From G963677085 sp963677085 (GTDB lineage Bacteria > Planctomycetota > Planctomycetia > Pirellulales > Thermoguttaceae), in assembly GCA_963677085.2 (NCBI GenBank), contig CAXXFH010000004.1, positions 2,170,001-2,234,000 on the forward strand: a DNA stretch of 64,000 bases, read 5' to 3'. This document shows positions 7,434 through 16,165 of the stretch, piece by piece (the stretch's first letter is position 1; each line of letters opens with the position of its first letter). Position numbers and translations under genes: made by a program. The notes beneath the pieces are model-generated. The model ran no database searches. It was not told the DNA's origin and saw nothing but the letters and a program-made list of their open reading frames with translations.

Positions 7434-8368
7434 CGGCAATTACGTACTGCAAAGACGCTTCCCACGCCGTTTGCCCCTAGTCGCCGCGCGACACGTCGTG
7501 CGTGAATCGCGTGGCGGCAAAGCCCAAAATACGATGTCCCACTCCCACTCATTCGATGCCCGAGAACATCTTCTCGATCGAATTCACGTTGGAGGTATTC
7601 AATCCAAGGCGACAAACTCGAAGCAGCCGGTTGAAGTCGATTCCACAGCGAACGCCCCACCCCCTCTAGATTACCTGCCTTTACGGCTGATTGTAGTGGC
7701 GCCAAGCTATGAGGGTGCTCGGCTGGCTGACACACACCATAAACCGCTGGCGTTGACAATCCTGCGGGAGGTCGAACGACCACGAAATGCAACATTCCAA
7801 GGTGCGAGATAGGTTCGATCCGTTCGCCTCGTCCTCGGCAGATTGCCGGCCCATTGACGAGAAAAAACGGTACGTCGCTTCCCAATTCGGCAGCCAACTG
7901 CGCGAGGCGGTCGACCGACCATTGGAGGTTCCAGCCCAGGTTGGCCAACACCAGGGCGGCCGCCGCATCACTGGAGCCACCCCCTAAGCCGGCCGCTGTC
8001 GGTATCCGCTTGACCAACCGTAACCGTGCCCCGGAAGACACGCCCGCTCGTTGCCGCAGCAATTCCACGGCACGATACACCAGATTCTCGCGGCCCTCCG
8101 GAAGATCCGTTGGCTCAAGGTCCGTCGGTTCGATGCCCACCGAAGCCAACGACCCAAAGCCCCTCTCACACCTCAACTCGAGCTGCCCGCTTGATACCTC
8201 CTGAAAATACAAGGTGTCGTACAGGTCAATCGGGCACATGAGAGTTTCGATCTCATGGTACCCGTCGCTGCGCCGAGCCAGCACCTCGAAGAACAAGTTC
8301 AATTTCGCCGGAGCGTGGGCAACGTATTCACCCGCTTGTCGGCCGACCGGCAATCGATGGATGAGCAT
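7430..8368 (-). CDS. ispE: 4-diphosphocytidyl-2-C-methyl-D-erythritol kinase
   Basis: 312 residues from ATG 8368 (AGAGGA about nine bases upstream); the frame remains open 23 codons further. APAKLNLFFEVLARRSDGYHE is cut here to its key points: the substrate-binding Lys in PAKLNL and the DGYHE motif. The GHMP-kinase ATP loop is AGLGGGSSDAAAAL. IspE phosphorylates CDP-methylerythritol in the non-mevalonate isoprenoid pathway, in the cytoplasm. Length is close to the usual 280-310. The gene lies upstream of spoVG on the same strand, separated by two repeats. The C-terminus continues to a Cys-Arg end as VFAVRNCR. Confidence 0.95.
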   Translation of the reverse strand: MLIHRLPVGRQAGEYVAHAPAKLNLFFEVLARRSDGYHEIETLMCPIDLYDTLYFQEVSSGQLELRCERGFGSLASVGIEPTDLEPTDLPEGRENLVYRAVELLRQRAGVSSGARLRLVKRIPTAAGLGGGSSDAAAALVLANLGWNLQWSVDRLAQLAAELGSDVPFFLVNGPAICRGRGERIEPISHLGMLHFVVVRPPAGLSTPAVYGVCQPAEHPHSLAPLQSAVKAGNLEGVGRSLWNRLQPAASSLSPWIEYLQREFDREDVLGHRMSGSGTSYFGLCRHAIHARRVARRLGANGVGSVFAVRNCR

Positions 8369-8676
8369 CCGCCGGTTCCTCTTTCTGGTCGACAACAAGA
8401 TTTTCGTCGACAATAAGTACCCCAAAATCCCCGGCAATCATGAATTGCAGTGCTTTCGCGGACTAACCCACGCTAGCAATTGTGATTCTACTCCAGGGGG
8501 GCAACTCGGTCAACCTCGACGACAGGGGGGTAGCAGCAGCAAGGTCCCATCGCACCGGAACTTACGCTCGACGAACCATTCGGGGCGGTCACTTCCTCTG
8601 GGCCCTTGGACGTCGCTTTCGCGATGTGCTCAAGGCGTCTGTCGCCCCGTGGTCGAAGGGCCAGGGGTTGGTTTCC

Positions 8677-8785
8677 CAGGGCGGATTTTGCCGCTAAGCA
8701 GCCTGGTGCTACCGCACCCAGGCAAGACCCTGCTTCCGCTGGTCGCTAATCTTTGTCAAAAAGTCAACGATCTTTGAGGTAGTGC
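8677..8785 (+). repeat. Family A repeat (copy A4), inverted pair with A5
   Basis: Contains GGTGCTACCGCACCCAGGC, TTCCGCTGGTCGCTAA and GTCAACGATCTTTGAGGT. Its partner at 8938-9012 is in the opposite orientation about 150 bp away. Confidence 0.7.
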
Positions 8786-8937
8786 TACAGAAACGATGTT
8801 CCGGCGAAATTGCGCTTCCGCCGCCGACTGAGGATCACTACAATGCCACCCCTTATCTGATGAGCCATTTCGACTCCACGCTGCCAGGGTTGCCCTTTGG
8901 CACAAACCTGTAAAGTCTGTTTTTCCTGCAGACTTTT
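8786..8937. other. Segment enclosed by inverted family A repeats
   Basis: 152 bases with no gene. Near its right end AAAGTCTG (8922-8929) pairs with CAGACTTT (8939-8946) over a T-rich loop, a small stable hairpin. The segment plus its flanks could be a compound element. Confidence 0.4.
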
Positions 8938-9012
8938 GAGTGACCAACGAGCGCGGGTTCCCGGCAAGGGTGCGGTAGCACCAGTTTAGTTGGCGATCCC
9001 TGCCGCCCTAGA
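8938..9012 (-). repeat. Family A repeat (copy A5), inverted
   Basis: The reverse complement reads GGCGGCAGGGATCGCCAACT, then GGTGCTACCGCACCC and CGTTGGTCACTC, matching A1 and A4. It lies upstream of the YqaA-type gene. Confidence 0.65.
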
Positions 9013-9151
9013 ATTCTCCGCGCCTTAGTGGTAAATCTAACGCTATTACTCCAGTTTTACTCGGTGCGGTGTTCATCGCCGTTCCGGCTGTAGAAACCCA
9101 AGACCGATGCAAACTACCGTTACCAAACCTTTGACGACCGGAAAGCGTTTC

Positions 9152-9796
9152 ATGGCCGATCAGCCTACGTCAGCCGATTCCCCGTCCCCCGAATCGTCTC
9201 CCGGGTTTATGCGGCGGCTTTACGACTGGGTACTCCATTGGGCCGAGACGCCCTACGGCACGCCGGCCCTGTTTCTTCTTTCGTTTGCGGAGAGTTCCTT
9301 TTTTCCTGTCCCGCCCGATGTCTTGCAGATTGCGCTGTCGGTCTCGAAGCCCAAGCGATCGTTCTACTACGCGTTGGTTAGTGGGCTGGGATCAGTTTTG
9401 GGCGGTGTGTTTGGGTGGTTGATAGGCTATTTCTTTTGGGCCGCTTTCGGAGGATTTTTCACCAGTTACGTGCCCGGCTGCACACCGGAAAACATCGCCA
9501 AGGTCGGCTCGCTGTACAGCAACAACGCTTTTCTAGCCATTCTAGGGGCCGCCTTTACCCCAATTCCGTATAAGGTCTTTACCATTGCGGCCGGTGTGTT
9601 TCATGTGCCGTTGCTGGTGTTGATTGCGGCTTCTACGATTGGACGTTTTGGCCGGTTCTTTGCCGTCGGAACATGTATTTATCTATTTGGCCCCAGCGTA
9701 AAAACCTTGCTGGACAAATACTTCGGGCTGATCACCTTTCTGTTGTTCGTCCTGCTTGTTGCCGGATTTGTGGTGATCAAATACCTGATTCATTGA
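9152..9796 (+). CDS. YqaA/DedA-type (VTT domain) membrane protein
   Basis: 214 residues from ATG 9152, which has GGAAAG six bases before it; an in-frame ATG at 9107 has a poorer site. About four hydrophobic segments are visible. The conserved half-loops of this family are FPVPPDVLQIAL and AAFTPIPYKVFTIAAG. The DedA/VTT superfamily includes flippases for undecaprenyl phosphate and phosphatidylethanolamine; the YqaA branch has no settled substrate. The N-terminus (about 20 residues, Ser/Pro-rich) is soluble. Single gene in the plus direction, with a family B-like element immediately downstream. Confidence 0.88.
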   Translation: MADQPTSADSPSPESSPGFMRRLYDWVLHWAETPYGTPALFLLSFAESSFFPVPPDVLQIALSVSKPKRSFYYALVSGLGSVLGGVFGWLIGYFFWAAFGGFFTSYVPGCTPENIAKVGSLYSNNAFLAILGAAFTPIPYKVFTIAAGVFHVPLLVLIAASTIGRFGRFFAVGTCIYLFGPSVKTLLDKYFGLITFLLFVLLVAGFVVIKYLIH

Positions 9797-9816
9797 GTTC
9801 ACGCCGATAAGTAGTC

Positions 9817-9914
9817 TATTGACGCCTGCGTAGCCATTGAACGGTCGGTTCAGGCCAAACGCCTACCGGGCACCCGTTGGGCACTCTTCATTCGTTCGAC
9901 CAGAAAAATCGATA
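9817..9914 (+). repeat. Family B-like palindromic element
   Basis: Starts TATTGACGCCTGCGTAGCC, continues GAACGGTCGG...GGCCAAACGCCT and CACCCGTTGG, and ends AAATCGATAG. It is more diverged than B1 and B2 and lies between the YqaA gene and the next small gene. Confidence 0.5.
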
Positions 9915-9986
9915 GACGAGGGACGCCGCAAGGATTGCCGGCGCACTTGTCTACCAAAAAAGCTAGGGTTTCAAGGAGGAGACCAT

Positions 9987-10292
9987 ATGAGCAACACAAA
10001 CGACTTGGCCACTACGGTCCAAGAACTAGTTTGGGCGCTGATCGATGAGCAGGCGACCCCGGAGCAGTTGAGCCAGTTGGAGCAACTCTGTTTGGAGAGC
10101 GACGAGGCACGGCAGGTGTACATTCGCTGCATCCAGATGCATGCTGATTTGCGGCACCTGCTCGGCGGCATGAAGCCTGTGGTTCCGCTCACACCGCCGG
10201 CGGCAACTGGCAAGCCGGCCGCTCCCTTGCCGTTGGTGGATCTGCCACCGCTGACTCCCGGCGCGGGCATGCCGGGTTTGCCCACCGATTGA
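9987..10292 (+). CDS. Small protein resembling the N-terminus of FecR-type anti-sigma proteins
   Basis: 101 residues with a strong ribosome-binding site (AAGGAGGAG six bases before ATG 9987). Residues 8-60 read VQELVWALIDEQATPEQLSQ, then LCLESDEARQVYIRC and MHADLRHLL. This is the same helical pattern found at the start of the FecR/LamG protein in this window (LLSTLIDGQLSAEQNEQL, then RRARQYYVRLMAAHAQL). The tail is Pro-rich with no membrane segment. It may be a stand-alone sigma-binding or regulatory module; no sigma gene is adjacent. Function inferred only from this resemblance. Confidence 0.75.
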   Translation: MSNTNDLATTVQELVWALIDEQATPEQLSQLEQLCLESDEARQVYIRCIQMHADLRHLLGGMKPVVPLTPPAATGKPAAPLPLVDLPPLTPGAGMPGLPTD

Positions 10293-10329
10293 ACGGCTCG
10301 TACTTCGTTCAATTTTCAAACCGTGAGTT

Positions 10330-10394
10330 GGGTGCCAGTGGCGGCTTGTCCGCCGCTGCAGAAGCATGGGCAGGATTTTCTGCCCATGGCACCC
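10330..10394. repeat. Family C double-hairpin element
   Basis: Outer clamp GGGTGCCA / TGGCACCC encloses two hairpins, GTGGCGGCTTGTCCGCCGC and ATGGGCAG..CTGCCCAT. It lies in the convergent gap between two small genes. Confidence 0.75.
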
Positions 10395-10422
10395 GTCACT
10401 CAAGGTTTGGCAAGGCTGTAAG

Positions 10423-10752
10423 CTACTTCGGTTCGATCTTCTTCACGAACCCGTCGGCCTCGTAGTGCAGACGCATGCCGTGCGAGGTGAACAGTCCAGT
10501 CCAGGTAAACTCTTCTACGCCATCGCTGGGCGATTCTCGATCGTACGACCCGACCAGGTATTTGCCTTGGAGGTCTTTCTTGAACACGTGCTCGCCCTTG
10601 GCCATTGCCGAATCGATGGCGCCGTAGCTCTTTTCGTAATTGGTTTTGGCGGGCAACTCCATGGCCAGGATGATGATGGCCACAATCACCAGCAACACGA
10701 CCGCGGCTCGCGTGGGGGTGACCAGCGCAGGCTTCTTCGGGGCGGCACTCAT
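10423..10752 (-). CDS. Small single-pass membrane protein
   Basis: 109 residues. One membrane segment spans about 14-32 (TRAAVVLLVIVAIIILAMEL) and a soluble C-terminal domain of about 75 residues follows, with KGEHVFKKDLQGKYLVGSYD and FTWTGLFTSHGMRLHYEADG. The N-terminus MSAAPKKPALVTP is positive, so the bulk should lie outside the cytoplasm. I do not recognise a characterised family, but the composition is normal for the genome. A weak GAAGGAG-like site precedes the ATG. Function unknown. Confidence 0.75.
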   Translation of the reverse strand: MSAAPKKPALVTPTRAAVVLLVIVAIIILAMELPAKTNYEKSYGAIDSAMAKGEHVFKKDLQGKYLVGSYDRESPSDGVEEFTWTGLFTSHGMRLHYEADGFVKKIEPK

Positions 10753-11290
10753 GGGAAAACTCCTTCTAGCGGCAAGAGATCAACAAGAGCGTGGGACCGA
10801 AAGCCCCCCAGTGTAAACGTTGGTCGACTCCAATACCACCCAGGAGGCCGGGGGGTACAAGAGAAGGACGCATTCCGCACTTCTGAGGTTTTTGGCTCCC
10901 GCATTTCGGCATTGGGAGCCAGAAGGGGAGTGACGGGTGCCAACCGGCGGCTTGCCAGCCAGTGCTGAACGCGGGCATACAGGCTGCCCGCGGCACCCAA
11001 CGCGTCATTCCAGGTCTGGCGAATCGCTATTCAGGGAAAGTGGGAAGCGGGTCGCGGAGGTGGCCTGTCGCCCCCTCGCGGGGCAGTTGGTCGCGCAATT
11101 GCCGCAACCGACACGATCGGCCCAGCCCTAATTCACTGCCTGGTCTGCTTCGGTGTCTCGATCCGTAAGCTATCCTTCCCGTGGGCGAGGTCTATCGTCT
11201 GGCGTACATGGTGCGTCTGAAGTGTAGTCCTTTGCCCACATCGATTTGTAAGGAAACACACTCCCCATTTTGTCCGACGAGTATTCTCCC
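10753..11290. other. Divergent intergenic region before the tad genes
   Basis: No gene seen. It contains the complete family C element at 10935-10998 and the upstream region of tadA. AAGGAA at 11250 is the only ribosome-binding-like site before the tadA start. Confidence 0.5.
10935..10998. repeat. Family C double-hairpin element
   Basis: GGGTGCCA at the left and GGCACCC at the right enclose GGCGGCTTGCCAGCC and CGGGCATACAGGCTGCCCG hairpins. It is closely related to the copy at 55338-55400. Confidence 0.75.
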
Positions 11291-12613
11291 ATGTCACGAA
11301 TGGCCAATCCTCTGCGGCAGGGCTCCTCCTCGAAAGAGAATAATTACGAGGAGCTGAAGCAACGGATCCACAGCAAGCTGGTCGACAAGCTCGACCTCTC
11401 GCGCATCGGCGAGTTGGAGGGCGACACCCTGCGGCGAGAGATCCGCTTGGTGGTCGAGCACCTCTGCGACACCGAAGACACGTTGTTGAACCGCAACGAA
11501 CGCGAGCGGTTAGTGAACGAGGTCCTCGACGAGACGTTCGGTCTTGGTCCGTTGGAGATGCTGCTGAAGGATCCGAGCGTTAGCGACATCTTGATCAACG
11601 GTCCACGCAACATCTATGTGGAACGTCGCGGCAAGATGGAGAAGACCACGGTTTGTTTCCGCAACAACGACCACCTGATGCAGATTATCGATCGCATCAT
11701 TTCCAAGGTGGGACGTCGAGTGGACGAAACTTGCCCGATGGTCGACGCCCGCATGCTCGACGGCTCGCGTTTCAATGCCATCATTCCGCCTTTGGCGTTG
11801 GACGGGGCGGCCGTGTCGATTCGTCGTTTCGGTGCCAATCCGCTGAAGCTGGAAGACCTGTTGAACTACAAGGCCTTCACGCCCGAGATGGTGATGCTCC
11901 TGGAAGGGGCCATCAAAGCCCGGTTGAACATCGTCATCTCCGGTGGTACGGGCTCTGGTAAAACGACGCTGCTGAACACGCTTTCGAGCTTCATTCCCAA
12001 TACCGACCGTATCGTGACCATCGAAGACGCGGCCGAATTGCAGTTGCAGCAGGACCATGTGGTGCGGCTGGAGACGCGTCCGCCGAACATCGAAGGCAAG
12101 GGGGCGATTACGGCCACCGACTTGGTTCGCAACGCCCTGCGTATGCGGCCCGAACGAATCATCATCGGTGAGTGCCGTGGTCCGGAAACGCTCGACATGC
12201 TCCAGGCCATGAACACCGGTCACGAAGGGTCGTTGACCACGATCCACGCCAACACGCCGCGCGACGCGGTGGCTCGTGTCGAAACCATGATCATGATGGC
12301 CGGCTTCGAGTTGCCGCTGAAGGCGATGCGTACCCAGGTTGCCAGTGCGGTAGACCTTATCGTGCAGGCGACGCGTTTGCAGGGCGGTCCCCGTAAGATC
12401 ACCTACATCACGGAAGTGGTGGGCATGGAGCAAGACACCGTGGTGATGCAGGATATCTACCGGTTCGAGAAGGAAGGGATCGACGAAAACGGTCGGGCAC
12501 ACGGCAAGTTTCTCTCGACCGGAATTCGGCCCACGTTTATGAGTCGACTGGAGTCGGCCGGCGTACGATTGCCGGCTAGTGCGTTCCGCCAACGTGTGAT
12601 GATGGAGGACTGA
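11291..12613 (+). CDS. tadA: Tad/Flp secretion ATPase TadA (CpaF)
   Basis: 440 residues from ATG 11291; a TTG at 11270 in the same frame has a distant AAGGAA and is the alternative. Walker A is GGTGSGKTTLLN. The Walker B/Asp-box region reads RPERIIIGECRGPETLDML, followed by the His-box TTIHANTPRDA. This hexameric ATPase drives assembly of tight-adherence (Flp) type IV pili or related secretion. tadB follows after 2 bases and tadC after about 110 bases, on the same strand. No pilin, prepilin peptidase or secretin gene is adjacent, so the rest of the apparatus must be elsewhere or absent. Confidence 0.95.
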   Translation: MSRMANPLRQGSSSKENNYEELKQRIHSKLVDKLDLSRIGELEGDTLRREIRLVVEHLCDTEDTLLNRNERERLVNEVLDETFGLGPLEMLLKDPSVSDILINGPRNIYVERRGKMEKTTVCFRNNDHLMQIIDRIISKVGRRVDETCPMVDARMLDGSRFNAIIPPLALDGAAVSIRRFGANPLKLEDLLNYKAFTPEMVMLLEGAIKARLNIVISGGTGSGKTTLLNTLSSFIPNTDRIVTIEDAAELQLQQDHVVRLETRPPNIEGKGAITATDLVRNALRMRPERIIIGECRGPETLDMLQAMNTGHEGSLTTIHANTPRDAVARVETMIMMAGFELPLKAMRTQVASAVDLIVQATRLQGGPRKITYITEVVGMEQDTVVMQDIYRFEKEGIDENGRAHGKFLSTGIRPTFMSRLESAGVRLPASAFRQRVMMED

Positions 12614-12615
12614 GC

Positions 12616-13590
12616 GTGTCGCCAACACTTTGGATTGCCCTGGCCGCGTTTGTCGGCGTCGCTGCCCTCGTGGGCGGTATCGCGATGATTCTCCGCGATA
12701 AGCCGAACAATCGTATCGAAGACCGGCTCGACATGCTCACCGGAGCCAACACGCCGGCCGCAGCCCGAGACGGCCTGATGAAAGAAGCGAGTGTGCTATC
12801 GCAGCCGCTCGACGAACGGCCGGGTTTCTTCGATCAGATACTCGAACGCTTCGGTAACATGAGCCTGTTGTTCGAGCAGGCCGATACGTCATTAACCGTT
12901 ACCAAACTGGTCGCAATCTCTGGCGTGATGGCCCTGGCGGGTATTGTGCTGGGACTCGTTCTGCGAATCCACTTCGCACTGCTTCCGCTGATCGCTCTGT
13001 TCATGGCGGTTTTGCCCGTATTGTGGCTGATATTCCGCCGCAAACGGCGTCTGAAGAAGTTTGCCTCGCAACTGCCCGATGCCCTGGAAATGCTCTCTCG
13101 CTCGCTTCGTGCCGGCCAGAGTTTGGGCTTTGGATTCAGTATGATTTCGCAGGAGATGAACGAGCCGATTGCCAAAGAGTTTGGCCGTGTGTTTGAAGAG
13201 CAGAACCTGGGCATACCGCTCGACGAAACGCTCGACACGATGACCCATCGCGTGCCGAACCTGGACCTGAAGTTCTTCGTCACCGCGGTGATTCTTCAGC
13301 GGCAGACGGGCGGCGACCTGGCCGAAATCCTCGATAAGATTGGCTCCCTCATCCGCGATCGCTTCCGCATCTGGGGACAAGTGCAGGCACTCACCGGCGA
13401 AGGCCGTCTGTCGGGCATCGTGCTGCTGGCATTGCCCTTCGTGCTGTTCCTGGCCGTTTACCAACTCAACCCCGACTACATTTCGGTGCTGTTCACCGAC
13501 CCGATGGGTAAGAAAATGCTCGCCGTGGCCATTTTCATGCAAGTCATCGGAGCCCTGGTGATTCGGAAGATCGTGAATATTAAGGTTTAG
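12616..13590 (+). CDS. tadB: TadB inner-membrane platform protein
   Basis: 324 residues starting at GTG 12616, with GGAGG seven bases before it and the tadA stop just upstream. It is a T2SSF/GspF-type membrane protein: an N-terminal membrane segment (about 5-28), a pair of segments near 95-135, then the cytoplasmic F domain with LPDALEMLSRSLRAGQSLG and QTGGDLAEILDKIGSLIRDR, and two C-terminal segments. TadB and TadC form the platform that couples the ATPase to pilus assembly. Translation is probably coupled to tadA. Confidence 0.93.
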   Translation: MSPTLWIALAAFVGVAALVGGIAMILRDKPNNRIEDRLDMLTGANTPAAARDGLMKEASVLSQPLDERPGFFDQILERFGNMSLLFEQADTSLTVTKLVAISGVMALAGIVLGLVLRIHFALLPLIALFMAVLPVLWLIFRRKRRLKKFASQLPDALEMLSRSLRAGQSLGFGFSMISQEMNEPIAKEFGRVFEEQNLGIPLDETLDTMTHRVPNLDLKFFVTAVILQRQTGGDLAEILDKIGSLIRDRFRIWGQVQALTGEGRLSGIVLLALPFVLFLAVYQLNPDYISVLFTDPMGKKMLAVAIFMQVIGALVIRKIVNIKV

Positions 13591-13701
13591 GGGGTAGGGA
13601 CTCGGGAGCCCATGTGGCCGCTTGCGGCTTCGCCCAAAATCCGGCAGCTACCCACTAACAACTGAACACCGAAAACTGACGACCAACAACTGGTAATTCC
13701 C

Positions 13702-14676
13702 ATGTTGTACGCGAACCTCTTTGATTTCGAATCTCTCTTGCCGCTGGCCCTTTTCGGCACCTTTGCCGCTTTGGCTTGGTGGGCGCTGGAATTGATTGCC
13801 GCCGGCAAGCCTCGGGCAGTGGAACGACTCGACGAGTTGAAAAACCCTCGCAAGCGTCGCGAAGGTGGTCAGGATCTTGCGATGAAAAAGCAGGACACCA
13901 TGACCAAGGTGCTGGAGAAAGCCAGCCCCACCTTGGCCAAACCGCTGACGCCCAAGAACGACCTCGAAATGAGCAAGCTCAAGACGAAACTGGCCGTTGC
14001 CGGATTTCGTAGCGAGGCGGCGGGAACGATCTATCTGGGCCTGAAATTCGCCGGGTTGGTTACCGGGTTGCTCCTCGGTGGCGGAACCATTGTGACCATC
14101 AACGGCGCTTCGCAGAACTCGCTCGTCATGTCGATGGGATTGGCCGGGCTCCTGTTCTACTTGCCCGATATCGTGGTAGGTCTGATCGGCAAGAGCCGCA
14201 AAGACGCCATCTTCCTCGCCTTGCCCGACGCCTTGGACCTGATGGTCGTCTGTGTCGAGGCCGGCCTCGGTCTCGACCAGGCTATGCGCAAGGTGGCCGA
14301 TGAAATGAAGAAAACCTATCGCGTGTTGGCCGAGGAGTTCTCGTTGTCGAACATGCAAATGCAGATGGGCCGTACCCGTGCCGACGTCCTTCACGAACTG
14401 GGCGTACGAACGGGCGTGGGCGATCTGCGCAGCCTGGCCGGCGTTCTCATTCAGGCCGACAAATTCGGTTCGAGTGTTGCCCAGGCGCTGCGGGTGCAGA
14501 GCGAATCGATGCGCACCCGTCGTCGCCAACTCGCCGAGGAGAAGGCCGCCAAAACGGCCGTGAAGCTGATCTTCCCCTTGGTGTTGTTCATCTTCCCCGG
14601 CATTTTCGTGGTACTGGTCGGCCCAGCCGCCATCACCATGGTCCGCGAACTGTTCCCACGCATGAACGGCGGCTAG
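13702..14676 (+). CDS. tadC: TadC inner-membrane platform protein
   Basis: 324 residues. Same T2SSF architecture as TadB: an N-terminal membrane segment at about 11-33, a pair near 110-165, and the signature LPDALDLMVVCVEAGLGLDQ with RTGVGDLRSLAGVLIQADKFG, then a C-terminal segment LIFPLVLFIFPGIFVVLVG. It is the likely partner of TadB. The 110-base gap after tadB carries no clear promoter. A family B palindrome begins 16 bases after the stop and may end the operon transcript. Confidence 0.93.
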   Translation: MLYANLFDFESLLPLALFGTFAALAWWALELIAAGKPRAVERLDELKNPRKRREGGQDLAMKKQDTMTKVLEKASPTLAKPLTPKNDLEMSKLKTKLAVAGFRSEAAGTIYLGLKFAGLVTGLLLGGGTIVTINGASQNSLVMSMGLAGLLFYLPDIVVGLIGKSRKDAIFLALPDALDLMVVCVEAGLGLDQAMRKVADEMKKTYRVLAEEFSLSNMQMQMGRTRADVLHELGVRTGVGDLRSLAGVLIQADKFGSSVAQALRVQSESMRTRRRQLAEEKAAKTAVKLIFPLVLFIFPGIFVVLVGPAAITMVRELFPRMNGG

Positions 14677-14691
14677 ACCGCGTTTCAAGAT

Positions 14692-14795
14692 TATTGATGC
14701 TTGCATTGAAAATAATCCGTTTCGGAAAGCCGAACGCCTGAAAACCCAGGCTCCCGTTGGTCGCCTTCCGCTCATTAGCTATGCAAGCGTCAATA
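14692..14795 (+). repeat. Family B palindromic element (copy B2, best example)
   Basis: 104 bp. The terminal inverted repeat TATTGATGCTTGCAT / ATGCAAGCGTCAATA matches at 14 of 15 positions. Inner arms CGGAAAGCCGAACG and CGTTGG..CCTTCCG, and CCTG / CAGG, make the whole element foldable as one long hairpin. It lies just after tadC. Confidence 0.85.
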
Positions 14796-15081
14796 GGTAG
14801 CGTCGTGGGGGCCAGGGGTAGCTTGACTGCCCTTGTTTCCGCGGTGGCGGACAAGCCGCCGTTGGCACCCGACTCATCAGACGAAGATTGGCTGAACGTT
14901 CAGTCATTCTTGGTGTTGGGGTTTTTTATCGGGCTCCAACACGATCGCGGCCAGCCTCCAGCCATATCGTCGTCGGCTGTGCCATTGAATGGCACATGCC
15001 CAAACGATTTTTCCCAACCGCGCTTGACCTGCTGTAGGCAGATGGCTATCCTCCATGCCCCCTGCGTGGAGGAGGTTTGCT
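14796..15081. other. Intergenic region with a partial family C motif
   Basis: GGCGGACAAGCCGCCGTTGGCACCC at about 14846 is a family C-like right half (shown by its key bases: a GGCGG/CCGCC hairpin, then GGCACCC). No gene otherwise. Confidence 0.4.
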
Positions 15082-15921
15082 GTGTGCGTCAAAGAAAGCA
15101 CTTCTTTGTTTATGTTACTGGTCCTTACCAGTGGCTGCGCGAGTGTTTCCCCTCAGGCGACCAATCCTCTCGCTCGATTCGAGCAATCTTTGATCTTTGC
15201 GCCCACGCGGTTTCCCGACGGCCGTTGGACGCCACCGGAGGGTCTGCCGGTCGAAGACGCTTGGTTTGCGGCCGAAGATGATACCCGTTTGCACGGCTGG
15301 TACTGCTCGCATCCTACTCCAGTTGCCCATGTGTTGTTCTGCCACGGAAACGCCGGCAACCTTACCGATCGGGCTGCGCTCATGCAACAACTCCACGACC
15401 AACATCGTGTGGCAGTGCTGATGTTCGACTACCGTGGCTACGGCCGAAGCGAGGGAAAACCAAGCGAAAAGGGTGTTTTGCAGGATGCACGAGCCGCCCG
15501 GGCATGGTTGGCCCAACGTGCCAACGTGGTCGAACAAGACATCGTGCTAATGGGGCGTTCACTCGGTGGAGCGGTTGCCATCGATCTGGCAGCGCAAGAC
15601 GGTGCACGCGGCTTGATCCTCGAAAGCACCTTCACGTCGCTGCCCGACGTGGCTAGCCGACTCGCCTGGTGGGCCGCACCCAAGCTAACCATGCAAACTC
15701 GACTGAACTCTTTGGCGAAAATCGGCAACTATCATGGTCCCCTGCTACACAGCCATGGCAGTGCCGATCGCCTGATTCCTTTCGGGCAAGGAGAAAAACT
15801 CTTCGCAGCAGCCAATGAGCCGAAACACTTCGTCACGATCGAGGGCGGCGACCACAACGACCCGCAGTCTGCCGAGTACTATCGCCAACTCGATCACTTC
15901 CTGGCAGCGTTGCCAGATTGA
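15082..15921 (+). CDS. Alpha/beta-hydrolase lipoprotein
   Basis: 279 residues from GTG 15082, with GGAGGAGG six bases before it. The N-terminus VCVKESTSLFMLLVLTSGCAS is a lipoprotein signal with lipobox LTSGC. The hydrolase core shows HGNAGNL (oxyanion region), the nucleophile elbow GRSLGGAVA, Asp in SADRLIPF and His in GGDHNDP. The family (BEM46/YfhR-like serine hydrolases) includes esterases and thioesterases; the substrate is unknown. Lipid attachment implies a location at a membrane outside the cytoplasm. It stands alone between repeat-containing gaps. Confidence 0.88.
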   Translation: MCVKESTSLFMLLVLTSGCASVSPQATNPLARFEQSLIFAPTRFPDGRWTPPEGLPVEDAWFAAEDDTRLHGWYCSHPTPVAHVLFCHGNAGNLTDRAALMQQLHDQHRVAVLMFDYRGYGRSEGKPSEKGVLQDARAARAWLAQRANVVEQDIVLMGRSLGGAVAIDLAAQDGARGLILESTFTSLPDVASRLAWWAAPKLTMQTRLNSLAKIGNYHGPLLHSHGSADRLIPFGQGEKLFAAANEPKHFVTIEGGDHNDPQSAEYYRQLDHFLAALPD

Positions 15922-16165
15922 AGTCCGCCGTTTCCGGGGAAGATGACGATGTTGCCGTGCGACAGTCGGAAAGTCGCAGCCCGATCTGACAGCCGACAGC
16001 CCCCCCGCGGCGGGGCCTTGCTTTGCCAACTTGAGTTTGGCTATCGCCTGGACTATTCTGGCAGGTCTGCCGAATCGTGCCGTGAGCATGTGGTTCATGC
16101 CGGCAGTTTCCCCGTTGTTTGCTCTCGGGGATGTCTCGACCCCAATTGACCGCAGGAGTATCACC

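Noticed and set aside
8214..8777. Plus-strand frame across the 5' end of ispE
   Set aside because: Overlaps ispE and runs into a family A repeat; no family resemblance.
11510..12628. Long minus-strand frame opposite tadA (372 codons)
   Set aside because: His/Arg/Gln-rich composition without domains, exactly antisense to a clear ATPase; a codon-bias shadow.
13648..14775. Long minus-strand frame opposite tadC (375 codons)
   Set aside because: Antisense shadow of a clear tadC with low-complexity composition.
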